NCBI GenBank assembly: GCA_022823235.1
Contig: JAJDXO010000023.1
Span: forward strand, 1-46,652
Origin: Rhodospirillales bacterium
Lineage (GTDB): Bacteria > Pseudomonadota > Alphaproteobacteria > Rhodospirillales > UBA2165
Direction of reading: 5' to 3'
DNA length: 46,652 nucleotides
Under the pieces are notes generated by a model. That model worked only from the letters and a program-made list of their open reading frames with translations, had not been told where the DNA came from and made no database searches. The position numbers and the translations under genes were made by a program. Below are positions 7,128 through 16,901 of the stretch, piece after piece (the first letter of the stretch is position 1; every line of letters begins with the position of its first letter).

Positions 7128-10028
7128 ATGCCGAAAGACAGCGCACCGGAGGAGGCCAACGAGCGGGATTCGCGCACCATCGTGGTGCGCGGCGCCCGGG
7201 AACACAACCTCGCAAACGTGGATGTGACCATCCCCCGGGATGCCCTGACCGTGATTACCGGGCTGTCCGGCTCCGGCAAATCGTCCCTCGCCTTCGATAC
7301 GGTCTATGCCGAGGGACAGCGCCGCTATGTCGAGAGCCTGTCGGCCTATGCGCGCCAGTTCCTGGAACTGATGCAGAAGCCGGATGTGGATTCCATCGAG
7401 GGCCTGTCGCCCGCCATTTCCATCGAGCAGAAGACCACGTCCCGGAATCCCCGCTCCACCGTCGGCACGGTAACCGAGATCTACGACTACATGCGGCTGA
7501 TGTTCGCCCGCATCGGCGTCCCCTATTCGCCGGCCACCGGCCTCCCCATCGAGGCGCAGACCGTTTCCCAGATGGTCGACCGGGTGATGGAAATGGAGGA
7601 AGGGACGCGGCTGTATCTGCTGGCGCCCATCGTCCGGGGCCGCAAGGGCGAGTACCGGAAGGAAATCCGGGAACTCGCCAAGAAGGGCTTCCAGCGGGTG
7701 AAGATCGACGGCGAACATTATGAGATCGACGAAGCGCCCGCCCTCGAAAAAAACTTCAAGCACGATATCGAGGCGGTGGTCGACCGGGTGGTGGTCCGCG
7801 AGGGCCTCGAGCAACGCCTGGCCGACAGCTTCGAGACCGCCCTGGAACTGGCCGACGGGCTGGCGTTCGCCGAGGACGCGGCCTCGGGCGGGCGCACCAC
7901 CTTCTCCGCCAAGTTCGCCTGCCCGGTGTCGGGATTCACCATCGACGAGATCGAGCCCCGGCTGTTTTCGTTCAACAACCCCTTCGGGGCGTGTCCGGCC
8001 TGCGACGGGCTCGGCACGGAGATGTATTTCGACCCCGACCTGGTGGTGCCCGACGAGCGCCTGAGCCTGGAAGAAGGCGCCATCGCGCCGTGGTCCCGCT
8101 CCTCGTCGCCCTACTACCGCCAGACCCTGGAGAGCCTCGCCGGGCACTACAAGGTGCGGATGACCGCCTCGTTCGCCAAACTGCCCAAGAAGGTGCGCGA
8201 CGCCCTGCTGTACGGGTCGGGCAAGACCGCCATCCCCATGACCTACGATGACGGCAAGAACGCCTATGAAATAAAAAAGCCCTTCGAGGGCGTGATCCCC
8301 AACATGGAGCGGCGCTGGCGGGAGACGGATTCGTCGTGGATCCGCGAGGAACTCTCCAAGTTCCAGACCGTCACGGGTTGCGAGGCCTGCGGCGGGTTCC
8401 GGCTCAAGCCCGAGGCGCTGGCGGTGAAAGTCGCCGGCAAGCACATCGGCGAAGTCTCCCGCATGTCCATCGACGAGGCCGAAGCCTGGTTCGCCGGGCT
8501 GCACCGGCGCCTGACCAGGACGCAGAACGAGATCGCCCGGCGGATATTGCGGGAAATCAACGAGCGGCTGGGATTCCTCAGGAACGTGGGTCTCGAATAC
8601 CTGACCCTGTCGCGGTCCTCCCGCACCCTGTCGGGCGGCGAAAGCCAGCGCATCCGCCTGGCTTCCCAGATCGGCTCCGGCCTCACGGGCGTGCTCTACG
8701 TGCTGGACGAACCGTCCATCGGCCTCCACCAGCGGGACAACAACCGGCTGTTGGAGACGCTCCGGCGGCTTCGCGACCTCGGCAACTCGGTGATCGTCGT
8801 CGAACACGACGAGGATGCCATCCGCGCCGCCGACCACATCGTCGACATGGGCCCGGGCGCCGGCATCCACGGCGGCGAGGTGGTGGCGCAAGGGACGCCC
8901 GACGATGTCATGTCGAGCACCGAAAGCCTCACCGGCCAGTACCTCACCGGCTTCCGCCAGATCGAGGTGCCGAAGGAGCGCCGCCCAGCCAAGAAGGGCC
9001 ACAAGATCACCGTCCGCGGCGCCACGGAAAACAACCTGCGGAATATCGACGCCACCTTTCCGTTGGGCACCTTCACCTGCGTCACCGGGGTCTCGGGCGG
9101 CGGCAAATCGACCCTGGTGGTGGAGACCCTCTACAAGGCGCTGGCCCGGCGGGTGAACGGCAGCCGGGTCCATCCCGGCGCCCACGACGACATCAAGGGC
9201 GTCGAATTCATCGACAAGGTGGTCGATATCGACCAATCGCCCATCGGCCGGACGCCGCGCTCCAACCCGGCGACCTATACCGGCGCCTTCACGCCGATCC
9301 GCGACTGGTTCGCCGGGCTGCCCGAGGCCAAGGAGCGGGGCTACAAGCCCGGTCGCTTCTCGTTCAACGTCAAGGGCGGGCGCTGTGAGGCGTGTCAGGG
9401 CGACGGCGTCATCAAGATCGAGATGCACTTCCTGCCCGACGTCTACGTCCAGTGCGATCAGTGCAAGGGCAAGCGCTACAACCGGGAGACCCTGGAGATC
9501 GCCTTCCGCGGCAAGTCCATCGCCGACGTCCTGGATATGACCGTCGAGGAAGGACTGGAGTTCTTCAGGGCCGTCCCCGCCATCCGCGACAAGATGGATA
9601 CCCTGAACCGGGTGGGACTGGGGTACATCCATATCGGCCAGCAGGCGACGACGCTGTCGGGCGGCGAGGCCCAGCGGGTCAAGCTCGCCAAGGAACTGTC
9701 GCGCCGCGCCACCGGCAAGACGGTCTATATCCTCGACGAGCCGACCACCGGTCTCCACTTCGAGGACGTGAAGAAGCTGATCGAGGTCCTGCAGGCGCTC
9801 GTCGATCAGGGGAACACGGTGATCGTCATCGAACACAATATGGAGGTCATCAAGACCGCCGACTGGATCATCGATCTCGGCCCGGAAGGGGGCGACAAGG
9901 GCGGCCAGATCGTCGCCGCCGGCACGCCCGAGGACGTCGCCGGGACCAAGGGCTCGTTCACCGGCAACTACCTGGGGCCGCACCTGAAGAAAAGACGGAA
10001 AAAAGCGCCGAAGAAAAAGGTGGCCTGA
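7128..10028 (+). CDS. uvrA: Excinuclease ABC subunit A
   Basis: 966 residues, full length. Two ABC ATPase halves: Walker [10 protein letters not shown] at 45-53 and GVSGGGKST near 655, each followed by an LSGGE signature and a Walker B ([22 protein letters not shown]). The second zinc module CEACQGDG...[10 protein letters not shown] is complete. The first reads FACPVSG...CPACDGLG and lacks the second Cys of its first pair, a form I recall as common in alphaproteobacterial UvrA. It detects DNA damage with UvrB in nucleotide excision repair. No LexA box was seen in the 79-base upstream gap. Confidence 0.98.
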   Translation: MPKDSAPEEANERDSRTIVVRGAREHNLANVDVTIPRDALTVITGLSGSGKSSLAFDTVYAEGQRRYVESLSAYARQFLELMQKPDVDSIEGLSPAISIEQKTTSRNPRSTVGTVTEIYDYMRLMFARIGVPYSPATGLPIEAQTVSQMVDRVMEMEEGTRLYLLAPIVRGRKGEYRKEIRELAKKGFQRVKIDGEHYEIDEAPALEKNFKHDIEAVVDRVVVREGLEQRLADSFETALELADGLAFAEDAASGGRTTFSAKFACPVSGFTIDEIEPRLFSFNNPFGACPACDGLGTEMYFDPDLVVPDERLSLEEGAIAPWSRSSSPYYRQTLESLAGHYKVRMTASFAKLPKKVRDALLYGSGKTAIPMTYDDGKNAYEIKKPFEGVIPNMERRWRETDSSWIREELSKFQTVTGCEACGGFRLKPEALAVKVAGKHIGEVSRMSIDEAEAWFAGLHRRLTRTQNEIARRILREINERLGFLRNVGLEYLTLSRSSRTLSGGESQRIRLASQIGSGLTGVLYVLDEPSIGLHQRDNNRLLETLRRLRDLGNSVIVVEHDEDAIRAADHIVDMGPGAGIHGGEVVAQGTPDDVMSSTESLTGQYLTGFRQIEVPKERRPAKKGHKITVRGATENNLRNIDATFPLGTFTCVTGVSGGGKSTLVVETLYKALARRVNGSRVHPGAHDDIKGVEFIDKVVDIDQSPIGRTPRSNPATYTGAFTPIRDWFAGLPEAKERGYKPGRFSFNVKGGRCEACQGDGVIKIEMHFLPDVYVQCDQCKGKRYNRETLEIAFRGKSIADVLDMTVEEGLEFFRAVPAIRDKMDTLNRVGLGYIHIGQQATTLSGGEAQRVKLAKELSRRATGKTVYILDEPTTGLHFEDVKKLIEVLQALVDQGNTVIVIEHNMEVIKTADWIIDLGPEGGDKGGQIVAAGTPEDVAGTKGSFTGNYLGPHLKKRRKKAPKKKVA

Positions 10029-10126
10029 GCCCGGTCAGGAAATTCCGGATGCCCCGCACGATGCCGAGTTTGGCGTAGGCCCGCTGGGCATCCCGCTCGG
10101 CGATGACGGGGATGAAGCCGGCGCGA

Positions 10127-11233
10127 CTACGCCCCGGCAACCGGCCGGCGCAGGCCGGCCTCCTCCAGCAGAGGCAGCACGCGGTCGACGAAGAACGGAA
10201 GCTCGTTCCTGAAATCGAAGAAGCTTACCGTGGTGCCGGCAAAGCCGGCTTTGTGCAATTCAACGAGATCCGCCGCGACCTTGTCCGGTGTACCGATCAA
10301 CGGCACGGACCCATGTCCCCCCGCCACCCGGCGGCGCTGCTGATACACCTCCTCAGGGACCGAAGCGGAGGTTGCCTGCTTTGCGCCAACCCAATAGTCG
10401 AGCGCCTCGTTATCGGCCATCTCCACGGCATAGTAGTCGTAGAATTCCTCGGCCTCTTCCTGGGTTTCCCGGCAGACGACATGGGATATGCCAAAGATGC
10501 CGGCGTGCCGGTCGGCCTGGGAGGACGTTTCCTCGATTTCCGAAACCAGTTGACGGGCATGATCCAGATCTCTGGGCACGGCAAACAGGAAATCCGCGGC
10601 TTTGGCGGCGAAGGCGCGGCCTGCCGTAGAACCGCCGGCCGACATGGTCACCGGCCGCGGCCGCTGAACGGTGACGGGAGACGTATAGGCGTCCTTGACC
10701 GAGTAAAACTCGCCCTCGTGATCGAAACGCTCGCCCGCGAGCAAGCGCGCAAATATGTCATACCACTCGAATCCCTGGTCGTAGCGCCGGTCATGGTCGA
10801 TCAGTTCGGTGCCGAACATGTCGAACTCTGCCTGATTCCAGCCACACACGATGTTGAGACCGGCACGCCCGCCGCTGACGTGATCAATCGTTGCGACGGC
10901 CTTGGCCGCAAAGACAGGGTGCACGAGGGCCACATGCACGGTGACGAATATGGACGTGTTTTCGGTGATGGCCGCGAGGGCGGCGCCCTGGGTCAGGGTC
11001 TCGTAGGACAGAGCGGCATTGTCGATCGACCCGCCATATCCCCGCCACCGGGCGAGCGGCAGAATGAGTTCGAAGCCCGCGGCATCGGCCATCTTCGCAA
11101 CCGCTTCGATATCCTCCCATTTGGCTTGCCAGCGCTCGGGCGCCTTGGTGATGGCGAGGCCGCCTTCGCAGTTCATCCGCCAGATGCCGAGTTTAAAGTC
11201 GTTCGCGCCGAACATGGGATTGTTGCCGGTCAT
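10127..11233 (-). CDS. LLM-class flavin-dependent monooxygenase
   Basis: 368 residues with a luciferase-like TIM barrel. DHVSGGRAGLNIVCGWNQAE near residue 130 and GTPDKVAADLVELHKAGF near 315 are typical of the RutA/SfnG branch (pyrimidine oxygenase, dimethylsulfone monooxygenase), which uses FMNH2 and oxygen. No flavin reductase, rut or sulfonate gene is near, so the substrate is open. The ATG at 11231-11233 has AGAGGAC upstream. It converges on uvrA with a 98-base gap in which no gene was seen; an open minus frame there (AGFIPVIAERDAQRAYAKLG) could be a relic but is not callable. Confidence 0.88.
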   Translation of the reverse strand: MTGNNPMFGANDFKLGIWRMNCEGGLAITKAPERWQAKWEDIEAVAKMADAAGFELILPLARWRGYGGSIDNAALSYETLTQGAALAAITENTSIFVTVHVALVHPVFAAKAVATIDHVSGGRAGLNIVCGWNQAEFDMFGTELIDHDRRYDQGFEWYDIFARLLAGERFDHEGEFYSVKDAYTSPVTVQRPRPVTMSAGGSTAGRAFAAKAADFLFAVPRDLDHARQLVSEIEETSSQADRHAGIFGISHVVCRETQEEAEEFYDYYAVEMADNEALDYWVGAKQATSASVPEEVYQQRRRVAGGHGSVPLIGTPDKVAADLVELHKAGFAGTTVSFFDFRNELPFFVDRVLPLLEEAGLRRPVAGA

Positions 11234-11300
11234 GACGGTGTCCTCTCTTCCAGCTCAGGCCATGGGCGCCGTGGGGTCCGAACCGAAAAGAACTTGTGTC

Positions 11301-11324
11301 CCCCGATCAAGTCGGGGCATGACG
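11301..11324. repeat. REP-like palindrome
   Basis: CCCCGA-TCAAG-TCGGGG followed by CATGACG, a six-pair GC hairpin with the same CATGACG tail as the REP units at 561-576 and 41806-41818. It lies in the 113-base gap between the CHAD gene stop and the LLM gene. Confidence 0.6.
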
Positions 11325-11346
11325 AATTCTACCCGGTGATGAATTC

Positions 11347-12936
11347 CTACGCCCAGAACCGGTCCGCCGCTTTGTAGCCCTTCCACGCCTTGAGGGCGTG
11401 TTTCTCCCGCTTGATGGCCGCGTGGGCGTGCCAGCCGATGACAAGGCCGCCGGCATAGCGGAGCCGCCGCGCCTTGTCGTCGCCGCCGCCGTCGGCGAGG
11501 CTCGCGACCAATCCCTGCGCGACCTCGATGTCGTTCTGAACGCCGAGATCGTCCTGCAGCACCTTCAACGACGCGAGGAACGGCTTCACCTTCGCCTCGT
11601 CATAAAGCGGCGCGAAGAATTCGGCCGCGTACCGCACCTTCTTGGCGTCGATCCGCAGCTCGTGACGCTCGGCCGCGCTCATCCCGTCGAAGTTCTTGCC
11701 CCGCTTGAGCAGCTTGCCGTGGGCCTTGTTCAAAGCCTCAGCGGCGAAATCGCGGCCGTCGGTGAACAGCCGGACACCCGCCTCGCCTTCGACGCTCATC
11801 CGCCACGGGCGGGCGTAGAGGAAATCCACCAGATCGATCTTGAGCCCGGTATATTCCGGCGACGACAGCATGGCGCCGGCCCGCGCGTAGGCCAAATCCT
11901 GCCGATGGACGACCTCCTTGGCCAGCAGCGCAAGGTCGGGGTCCTCGGGCATGGTCCGGGCGACCGGCCCCAGCACTTCTATCCCGAATACGTCCCAGTC
12001 CCGGGCCGGACCGAATTCATCGGCCGCCCATTTGAGCCGGCCGCCGAACTCGCGGCGGAGGTGACCGGGCAGCAGCGGCTTGTAGATGGAGAACGCGGCG
12101 CGCATCCGCCGCAACGCCACCCGCGCCTGATGGACGCCCTCCTCATGGGACCGGGCGAGGACGCAATCCTCGTTGGCGCCCAGATGCTCGAGGCATTTGT
12201 CGAGCGAACCCACCAGCACCTCCTCGCCGGTTGCGCCTTCGGCCAGTACCACCGGCATCTGTCTGCACCAACGGGGCTTGCCGCCATCGATCAACTGGTA
12301 GCCCTGCTCGGACTTGGAGCGCTTCACCAGCCGCACCGGGAAACTCTCGTTCAGCCGCCGGGCGATTTCGAACAGCACCGCCGGGTCGCCCGACTTCAGC
12401 TCCAGTTCAAGTTCGGTGATCGGAACGCTGCCGTCCCGGCCGGCGATTTCGCCGACATCGAGATCGCAGGAAATCTCGGTGCCTTCATCGCTCACCAGAT
12501 TGCGGGTCGTGCGTCGAATCCGGGTTTCGAACATGGGCTCGAAACGCTCGGCGGCCCGGTCCCCCAACTGGGCCCGGAACTCGGGATTGCCGTGGATGAA
12601 CGCCCGGTCCGGCACCGGCCGGTTGATCTTCAGGTCCCATTCGTTGCGGGTGAACGCCTTCCCGGCGCTCGCCTTGATGGTCTGGGTATAGCCGCCCCGC
12701 TCCTTGCGCACCCGGAGGCTCAGGCCATGCCTGAACAAAGCCTTGTCCGGGGTATCGAAATAGGTGGCGTTGACCGCCCGGGTCGACGCCCGGCCGGTCT
12801 GCAACGCGCGCAGCCAGGCGGCGTTGCGAAGCCGGTTGGCGAACGACTGGTCGAACTCGAATTTCAGCTCGAGTTCCTTGTTCGGGGCGGCCAAATCCTC
12901 GGTCTTCGACGCCGCCTCATCCGGCGATGTTTTCAT
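11347..12936 (-). CDS. CYTH-CHAD protein (inorganic triphosphatase-like)
   Basis: 529 residues. The N-terminal CYTH domain (about 20-215) opens with ELELKFEFD, the E-x-E-x-K signature of the triphosphate tunnel enzymes, and has TYFDTPD, LSLRVRKE and ELELELKSGD strands. The C-terminal CHAD domain (about 235-520) has VHQARVALRRMRAAFSIY and HELRIDAKKVRYAAEFF helices, whose His/Arg/Lys pattern binds polyphosphate. The likely role is tripolyphosphate hydrolysis or polyphosphate-granule association. The ATG at 12934-12936 has AGGAT upstream. Confidence 0.93.
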   Translation of the reverse strand: MKTSPDEAASKTEDLAAPNKELELKFEFDQSFANRLRNAAWLRALQTGRASTRAVNATYFDTPDKALFRHGLSLRVRKERGGYTQTIKASAGKAFTRNEWDLKINRPVPDRAFIHGNPEFRAQLGDRAAERFEPMFETRIRRTTRNLVSDEGTEISCDLDVGEIAGRDGSVPITELELELKSGDPAVLFEIARRLNESFPVRLVKRSKSEQGYQLIDGGKPRWCRQMPVVLAEGATGEEVLVGSLDKCLEHLGANEDCVLARSHEEGVHQARVALRRMRAAFSIYKPLLPGHLRREFGGRLKWAADEFGPARDWDVFGIEVLGPVARTMPEDPDLALLAKEVVHRQDLAYARAGAMLSSPEYTGLKIDLVDFLYARPWRMSVEGEAGVRLFTDGRDFAAEALNKAHGKLLKRGKNFDGMSAAERHELRIDAKKVRYAAEFFAPLYDEAKVKPFLASLKVLQDDLGVQNDIEVAQGLVASLADGGGDDKARRLRYAGGLVIGWHAHAAIKREKHALKAWKGYKAADRFWA

Positions 12937-12979
12937 CGCGATCCTGTTCCACCCGGGCAGCGCAAATGCCCGTTCTGCC

Positions 12980-13256
12980 TAGAGCAGCTTCCAGCCAAAT
13001 TGAACCATTTGACCGGGATTAATTCGCGTCGTGGCCAGGCGCGCCGCGAACGGCGATGCCGGACCATCGGCGGCCATCGACGGAGTGACGCAACGCCGCC
13101 ACGGCGCGAAGGAACCCGGCCTTCGGTGGCGCTCCCCGGTCCCCCGGGTTCGTTGCGGGCCTCGTCCGATGCACACACATCGCACTTCGGCCCGCGCCTG
13201 CCCGGATAACCGATGAGCGCCATCAAATTGATCCAATTCGGCTGGAAACTGCTCTA
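12980..13256. repeat. MITE-like element with ~33-bp inverted ends
   Basis: The left end reads TAGAGCAGCTTCCAGCC, AAATTG...; the right end read in reverse is TAGAGCAGTTTCCAGCC, GAATTG.... Over about 33 bases the two differ at roughly four positions and one indel. The 277-base unit has no coding frame that I trust. The ends are versions of the TAGAGC palindrome seen elsewhere in the window. It accounts for most of the 393-base gap 12937-13329; the rest holds nothing recognisable. Confidence 0.6.
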
Positions 13257-13329
13257 CCACACCGGCCACATCGTGGCGATTACTTTTGAGCTTTTATGAC
13301 GGTCGCCGGCACATTCCGTCCGAAGCGCG

Positions 13330-13716
13330 TTACCCGGCGGCCACGGCTTCCACTTCGATGAGAAAGGCCGGGCTCGCCAACCGGCTGATATAGACCAGGG
13401 TATTGGGCGGCGCGACGGCGCCGAAGACCTCGGTCCGCACCGCCCGCATGGCTTCCGAGTCATCCGGGTCGGTCATGAACGTGGTCAGCTTGACTAGGTT
13501 TTCCGGCCCCATCCCCGCATCCTCGAGAATGCCGAAAATGTGCCGATAGACCAGGCGGGCCTGCGCCTCGATGCCCTCCGGCACATTGCCGTCGGCATCC
13601 GCGCCGACCTGACCGGCGATGTAGAGCAGGCGCTCACCCGGGCCGACCTCCGCCGCATGGCTGTAGGACGGGGCCTGGGGCGGCGGCACGTTGGACGGGT
13701 TGTAGATTTTGGGCAT
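13330..13716 (-). CDS. RidA-family protein with canonical Arg
   Basis: 128 residues beginning MPKIYNPSNVPPPQAPSYSH, with LLYIAGQVGADADGNV and LVKLTTFMTDPDD as the usual Rid blocks. The C-terminal YISRLASPAFLIEVEAVAAG keeps the Arg that in RidA contacts the imine substrate carboxylate, unlike the Rid protein at 6641. It could remove reactive enamines/imines. The ATG at 13714-13716 has AGGAGG eight bases upstream, so the longer open frame is rejected. Confidence 0.9.
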   Translation of the reverse strand: MPKIYNPSNVPPPQAPSYSHAAEVGPGERLLYIAGQVGADADGNVPEGIEAQARLVYRHIFGILEDAGMGPENLVKLTTFMTDPDDSEAMRAVRTEVFGAVAPPNTLVYISRLASPAFLIEVEAVAAG

Positions 13717-13808
13717 GGAATTTTCCTCCTGATCGGACCGCGCGGCGCCCGGTAACGGGCCCCGCAAAGAGAAGGACGCCGGGCAAACGCCGGCGTCCCC
13801 GTCGACTC

Positions 13809-13828
13809 ACGGCCGGAAACCGCTCTAG
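13809..13828. repeat. TAGAGC repeat, half copy
   Basis: ACGGCCGGAAACCGCTCTAG is one arm of the palindrome at 3358-3405. On the minus strand its TAG is the stop codon of the secreted protein gene at 13825-14619. Confidence 0.6.
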
Positions 13829-14619
13829 CTGCCGGCCCCCAATCCTTTCCACACATCCTTGGTGGTTTTCATCAGCACTTCGCCGTGACGGAGGCCGATG
13901 CAGCCCTTGGTCCCCCAGACCGCCCGGTTCGGCGTATCCGAGGTGCATTCGCGGATCACCGCCTGGACCCGCCGGCGGGCCGCCGGCGCGGTTTGCGCTT
14001 CGGCATCGTCTTTCACCCGGGCCCAGATCTCCGATTCATCGGACATATAGACCGAATCGTTATGCTCAACCGCGTTGAGGACCCTGTTCAGCAATTTCGC
14101 CACCGGCAGGTCGGGATCGGCCCGCAGGAAGGTCTCGGCTGCCGAGCGAAGCGGCCCGGTGAATTGGGCGATTTCATGGGCGGTCAGCGGGCTGATGTCG
14201 CCGGGCACGGCTTCGGGCACCAGGGACGCCAGCCGGGGCACCGAAATCCCGGCGGCGGACCCGCCCATGGACCGGATCAGGTCCTCCGGAACGCTGATCA
14301 TCACCGAGGTGAATTCCCGGTGAGCGGTAATCCGGGCCCTGTCGCCCAGCGGAACGGTCACTTCACCGCCGCCGGCCCTGGTGACCGTCATTTCGAGCCG
14401 GGTCGCCGCGGCCTGATGATAGACGGTGCCGGCAACCGGCGAGACGCGATGCTTCTGCAGGCAGATGGTCGAGAACTCGGCTTGGCAGACCCCGTTTTCG
14501 CAGATCAGCCTGGTGGGCTCGGCGGTGGCGACCATGCCCAGAATCTGCGGCGCGGCGCTCGCATGCTGCGCGCCGGCAATGGCGCCCGCGGCGACCACGG
14601 CTCCCAGCAATTTCCTCAT
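13825..14619 (-). CDS. Secreted protein of unknown family (tandem paralogue B)
   Basis: 264 residues. A Lys-Arg start, a hydrophobic stretch (LLGAVVAAGAIAGA) and a probable cut after HASAA indicate a Sec signal peptide. The mature N-terminus APQILGMVATAEPT and the spaced cysteines C-ENGV-C-QAEFSTI-C-LQKHR are shared with the next gene upstream (14643-15470), and both keep a late Cys pair. I recognise no known domain. The rest is mixed beta then helical. AGGAG lies seven bases before the ATG. It is 23 bases after its paralogue, so the pair is likely one operon. The stop codon lies in a TAGAGC repeat. Confidence 0.8.
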   Translation of the reverse strand: MRKLLGAVVAAGAIAGAQHASAAPQILGMVATAEPTRLICENGVCQAEFSTICLQKHRVSPVAGTVYHQAAATRLEMTVTRAGGGEVTVPLGDRARITAHREFTSVMISVPEDLIRSMGGSAAGISVPRLASLVPEAVPGDISPLTAHEIAQFTGPLRSAAETFLRADPDLPVAKLLNRVLNAVEHNDSVYMSDESEIWARVKDDAEAQTAPAARRRVQAVIRECTSDTPNRAVWGTKGCIGLRHGEVLMKTTKDVWKGLGAGS

Positions 14620-14642
14620 TGCATAACTCCTAATAAAAAAAC

Positions 14643-15470
14643 TCAGCTGCCGGTCTTCTGCTGTTTCCAGATCCGGCGGGTCAGATCATCGGAAAGTTCA
14701 TCGTGCAAAGCCGCCAGACAGCCGCGGAAACTCAATTCCAGGTTCGGTTGGCCGGCGGCCCAGTCGTTCATCTGGGCGCAGAACTGAAATTCCTTGGCCA
14801 CCCTCTTGAGGCCATCCTGCGCGTCTTCGCCCGGCAATGCCTCCCCCGTCGCCGCGCGCCAGGTGTCCTCCACCTCGTGGGTCAACGGCGTCGCGTCCAC
14901 GGGAAGATTGTTGAAAATTTTCGTCACCGTCCGCATGGACACGGCGTCATCGGACATTGGGTCGAGCGCGGCGGCGGCCTGGGTGCGGACCGCGCCGGTA
15001 AAGTGCGCGATCTCCGCCTCGCTGAGCGGCTCCTTGTCGCCGGCCTCGGGTTCGGGGATCAGCGACACGTACTCGCCCACCTCGATGGCGGCGGAAACGG
15101 CGCCGGTCTCATCCAGGACCGCCTGGGAGATACCCATGGACACGGATGAGAAGCCGCGTGTCGAGTTGACCAGCTTGATAATCGAGCCCGGCAGCCTGAT
15201 CTCGGAACCGTCGGACCTGGTCAGGATCACCGCAAGGTCGGCGTTGCGCGCCGTCCGGTACGGATGATTGTTGGGCGGCGCATACCGATGCTCCTGCAAA
15301 CAGAATGCGGTGAATTCGGCCCGGCACTCCCCGTCCGCGCAGTTCAACGGAGTCGGCTCGCTGGTGGCGACCAGACCCAAAATCTGCGGTGCGGCATGGG
15401 ATGTGAGCGGGAACGCCAAAGCCCCGAGAAGGAGGCTTCCGAAAATCGACGTGATTTGCTTTGCGCGCAT
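14643..15470 (-). CDS. Secreted protein of unknown family (tandem paralogue A)
   Basis: 275 residues. Signal peptide: MRAKQ, then IFGSLLLGALAFPL, cut probably after SHA. The mature start APQILGLVATSEPT and C-ADGE-C-RAEFTAF-C-LQEHR repeat the paralogue's pattern. Further conserved points are SLIPE, LSEAEIAHFTG (LTAHEIAQFTG in B), WRAATGE and a late Cys pair. A periplasmic or outer-surface location is likely; function unknown. AGGAG precedes the ATG. The 150-base upstream gap lies between this gene and the divergent MFS gene. Confidence 0.8.
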   Translation of the reverse strand: MRAKQITSIFGSLLLGALAFPLTSHAAPQILGLVATSEPTPLNCADGECRAEFTAFCLQEHRYAPPNNHPYRTARNADLAVILTRSDGSEIRLPGSIIKLVNSTRGFSSVSMGISQAVLDETGAVSAAIEVGEYVSLIPEPEAGDKEPLSEAEIAHFTGAVRTQAAAALDPMSDDAVSMRTVTKIFNNLPVDATPLTHEVEDTWRAATGEALPGEDAQDGLKRVAKEFQFCAQMNDWAAGQPNLELSFRGCLAALHDELSDDLTRRIWKQQKTGS

Positions 15471-15620
15471 GTCGACTCCTTTTCAGCGATGTCCTACCGC
15501 CAAAAGGGTCTCATGCCGGGCGCCACTCTGTCAAATGGACAGCTTCGATGGGCCTCGGTCCTTCGGGAAACCCGGCTGCCGCTTGCGTCCATCCCCGTCA
15601 GCCTATATCAGGGCCGGGTC

Positions 15621-16901
15621 ATGACCGACACCACCTCGATCGATAGCGCGGAGGCGACGGCGCCGAAGTCCTTCGCCGCACTCCGGCATCGAGGCTTCGC
15701 CATCTATTTCGTCGGCACCATGTTGGCGATGATGGCCGACTCCATCGAGCACGTAATCAGCTACTGGGTGATCTTCGCCAAATTCGCCTCACCCGGCCTG
15801 CAGGGATTCGCGGTGATCTCCCACTGGGTGCCGTTCCTGCTGTTCTCCATCTCCGCGGGCGCGCTCTGCGACCGGTTTGATCCCCGCCGCATCATTCAGA
15901 TCGGCATGGGGATGTTCATCTTCGTCTCCCTCGGGTGGGGGTTCCTGTTCTTCTACGACGGCCTGGAGCAATGGCATGCGGTCGTGCTGCTGATCATCCA
16001 CGGGCTCGCAGGCGTGCTCTGGGGACCGGCGGCGCAACTCTTGATTCACGACATTGTCGGCGCCGCCCACCTGCAGAGCGGCGTCCGCCTGCTCGCCGGC
16101 GCCCGGACCCTCGGCTTCCTGTTGGGGCCCGTGGTCGGCGGCGCATTGATGCTGTGGCTCGGCCCGGCCTTGGGTATCCTGGTCAATGCGGCCATCTATT
16201 TGCCGCTGACGCTGTGGCTGTGGAAGGCGCCCTACGGGCCGAGATTCCGCTCCGCAGACGAAGCGCCTCGGCAGCCCATCCGGGGCCTGATGGATATCGT
16301 CGAGACCATCAAGCACGTTCAGACCCTGCCCCGGATCATGTACATGACCCTGTTGGGCGGCGTGGCGGCACTATTGGTCGGCATTGCCTTCCAGGCCCTG
16401 CTGCCGGCGTTTGCCATAGCACTGGGCGCGGAGCGGGCCGAGAACCAGTATTTCATGCTGCTGACCGCCAATGCGGCCGGGGCCCTCGCGGCAGTGGTGA
16501 TTCTGGAGGGCGGCGGCTTCCTCCAGGCCCGGGTGCGAACCGCCTTCGTGCTAGTGTTCCTGTGGGGCTGCTTCATGACCGCCTTTGCACTGTCGCGGGA
16601 TATCGTCCTGTCGACGGCGCTGCTGTTCCTTGCCGGATTTTTCCACTTCTCCTACGGGGCCATGCTCCAGACGCTGGTTCAATTGGAAGCGCCGGTGGAG
16701 GCCCGCGGCCGGTTTATCGGCCTCTACAACATGTCGGCGCTGGGGCTGATGTCCTTCTCCGGCCTGACAATCGGCGTGTTCGGCGAGTTCGTCGGCATCC
16801 GCTGGTCGTTGGGCCTTAGCTCCGGGCTATTGGTCGCCGCCGTGCTGATCCTCTACGCCATGATCAGGCGCCGGGGCGCGGTCTCCGGACTGATGTCGTG
16901 A
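15621..16901 (+). CDS. MFS transporter (EntS-like MFS_3 group)
   Basis: 426 residues from MTDTTSIDSAE, about 12 membrane segments. FAALRHRGFAIYFVGTMLAMMAD and GALCDRFDPRRIIQIG (motif A-like) resemble the MFS_3 exporters such as EntS. GLLLGPVVGG-type glycines occur near residue 175. The ATG at 15621 has CAGGG eight bases upstream; the frame is open further left, but that part is antisense to the secreted protein gene. It overlaps the next gene by four bases (GTGA). Substrate unknown. Confidence 0.85.
   Translation: MTDTTSIDSAEATAPKSFAALRHRGFAIYFVGTMLAMMADSIEHVISYWVIFAKFASPGLQGFAVISHWVPFLLFSISAGALCDRFDPRRIIQIGMGMFIFVSLGWGFLFFYDGLEQWHAVVLLIIHGLAGVLWGPAAQLLIHDIVGAAHLQSGVRLLAGARTLGFLLGPVVGGALMLWLGPALGILVNAAIYLPLTLWLWKAPYGPRFRSADEAPRQPIRGLMDIVETIKHVQTLPRIMYMTLLGGVAALLVGIAFQALLPAFAIALGAERAENQYFMLLTANAAGALAAVVILEGGGFLQARVRTAFVLVFLWGCFMTAFALSRDIVLSTALLFLAGFFHFSYGAMLQTLVQLEAPVEARGRFIGLYNMSALGLMSFSGLTIGVFGEFVGIRWSLGLSSGLLVAAVLILYAMIRRRGAVSGLMS

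Noticed and set aside
7917-8010. Missing Cys in the first UvrA zinc module
   Set aside because: CPVSG instead of CxxC appears, as I recall it, to be usual in alphaproteobacterial UvrA, so it is not treated as a defect.
6987-9983. Very long open frame on the strand opposite uvrA
   Set aside because: GC-rich antisense shadow; its sequence is low in recognisable motifs and uvrA is certain.
10029-10126. Possible short coding relic between uvrA and the LLM gene
   Set aside because: An open minus frame is present but has no start signal or family match.
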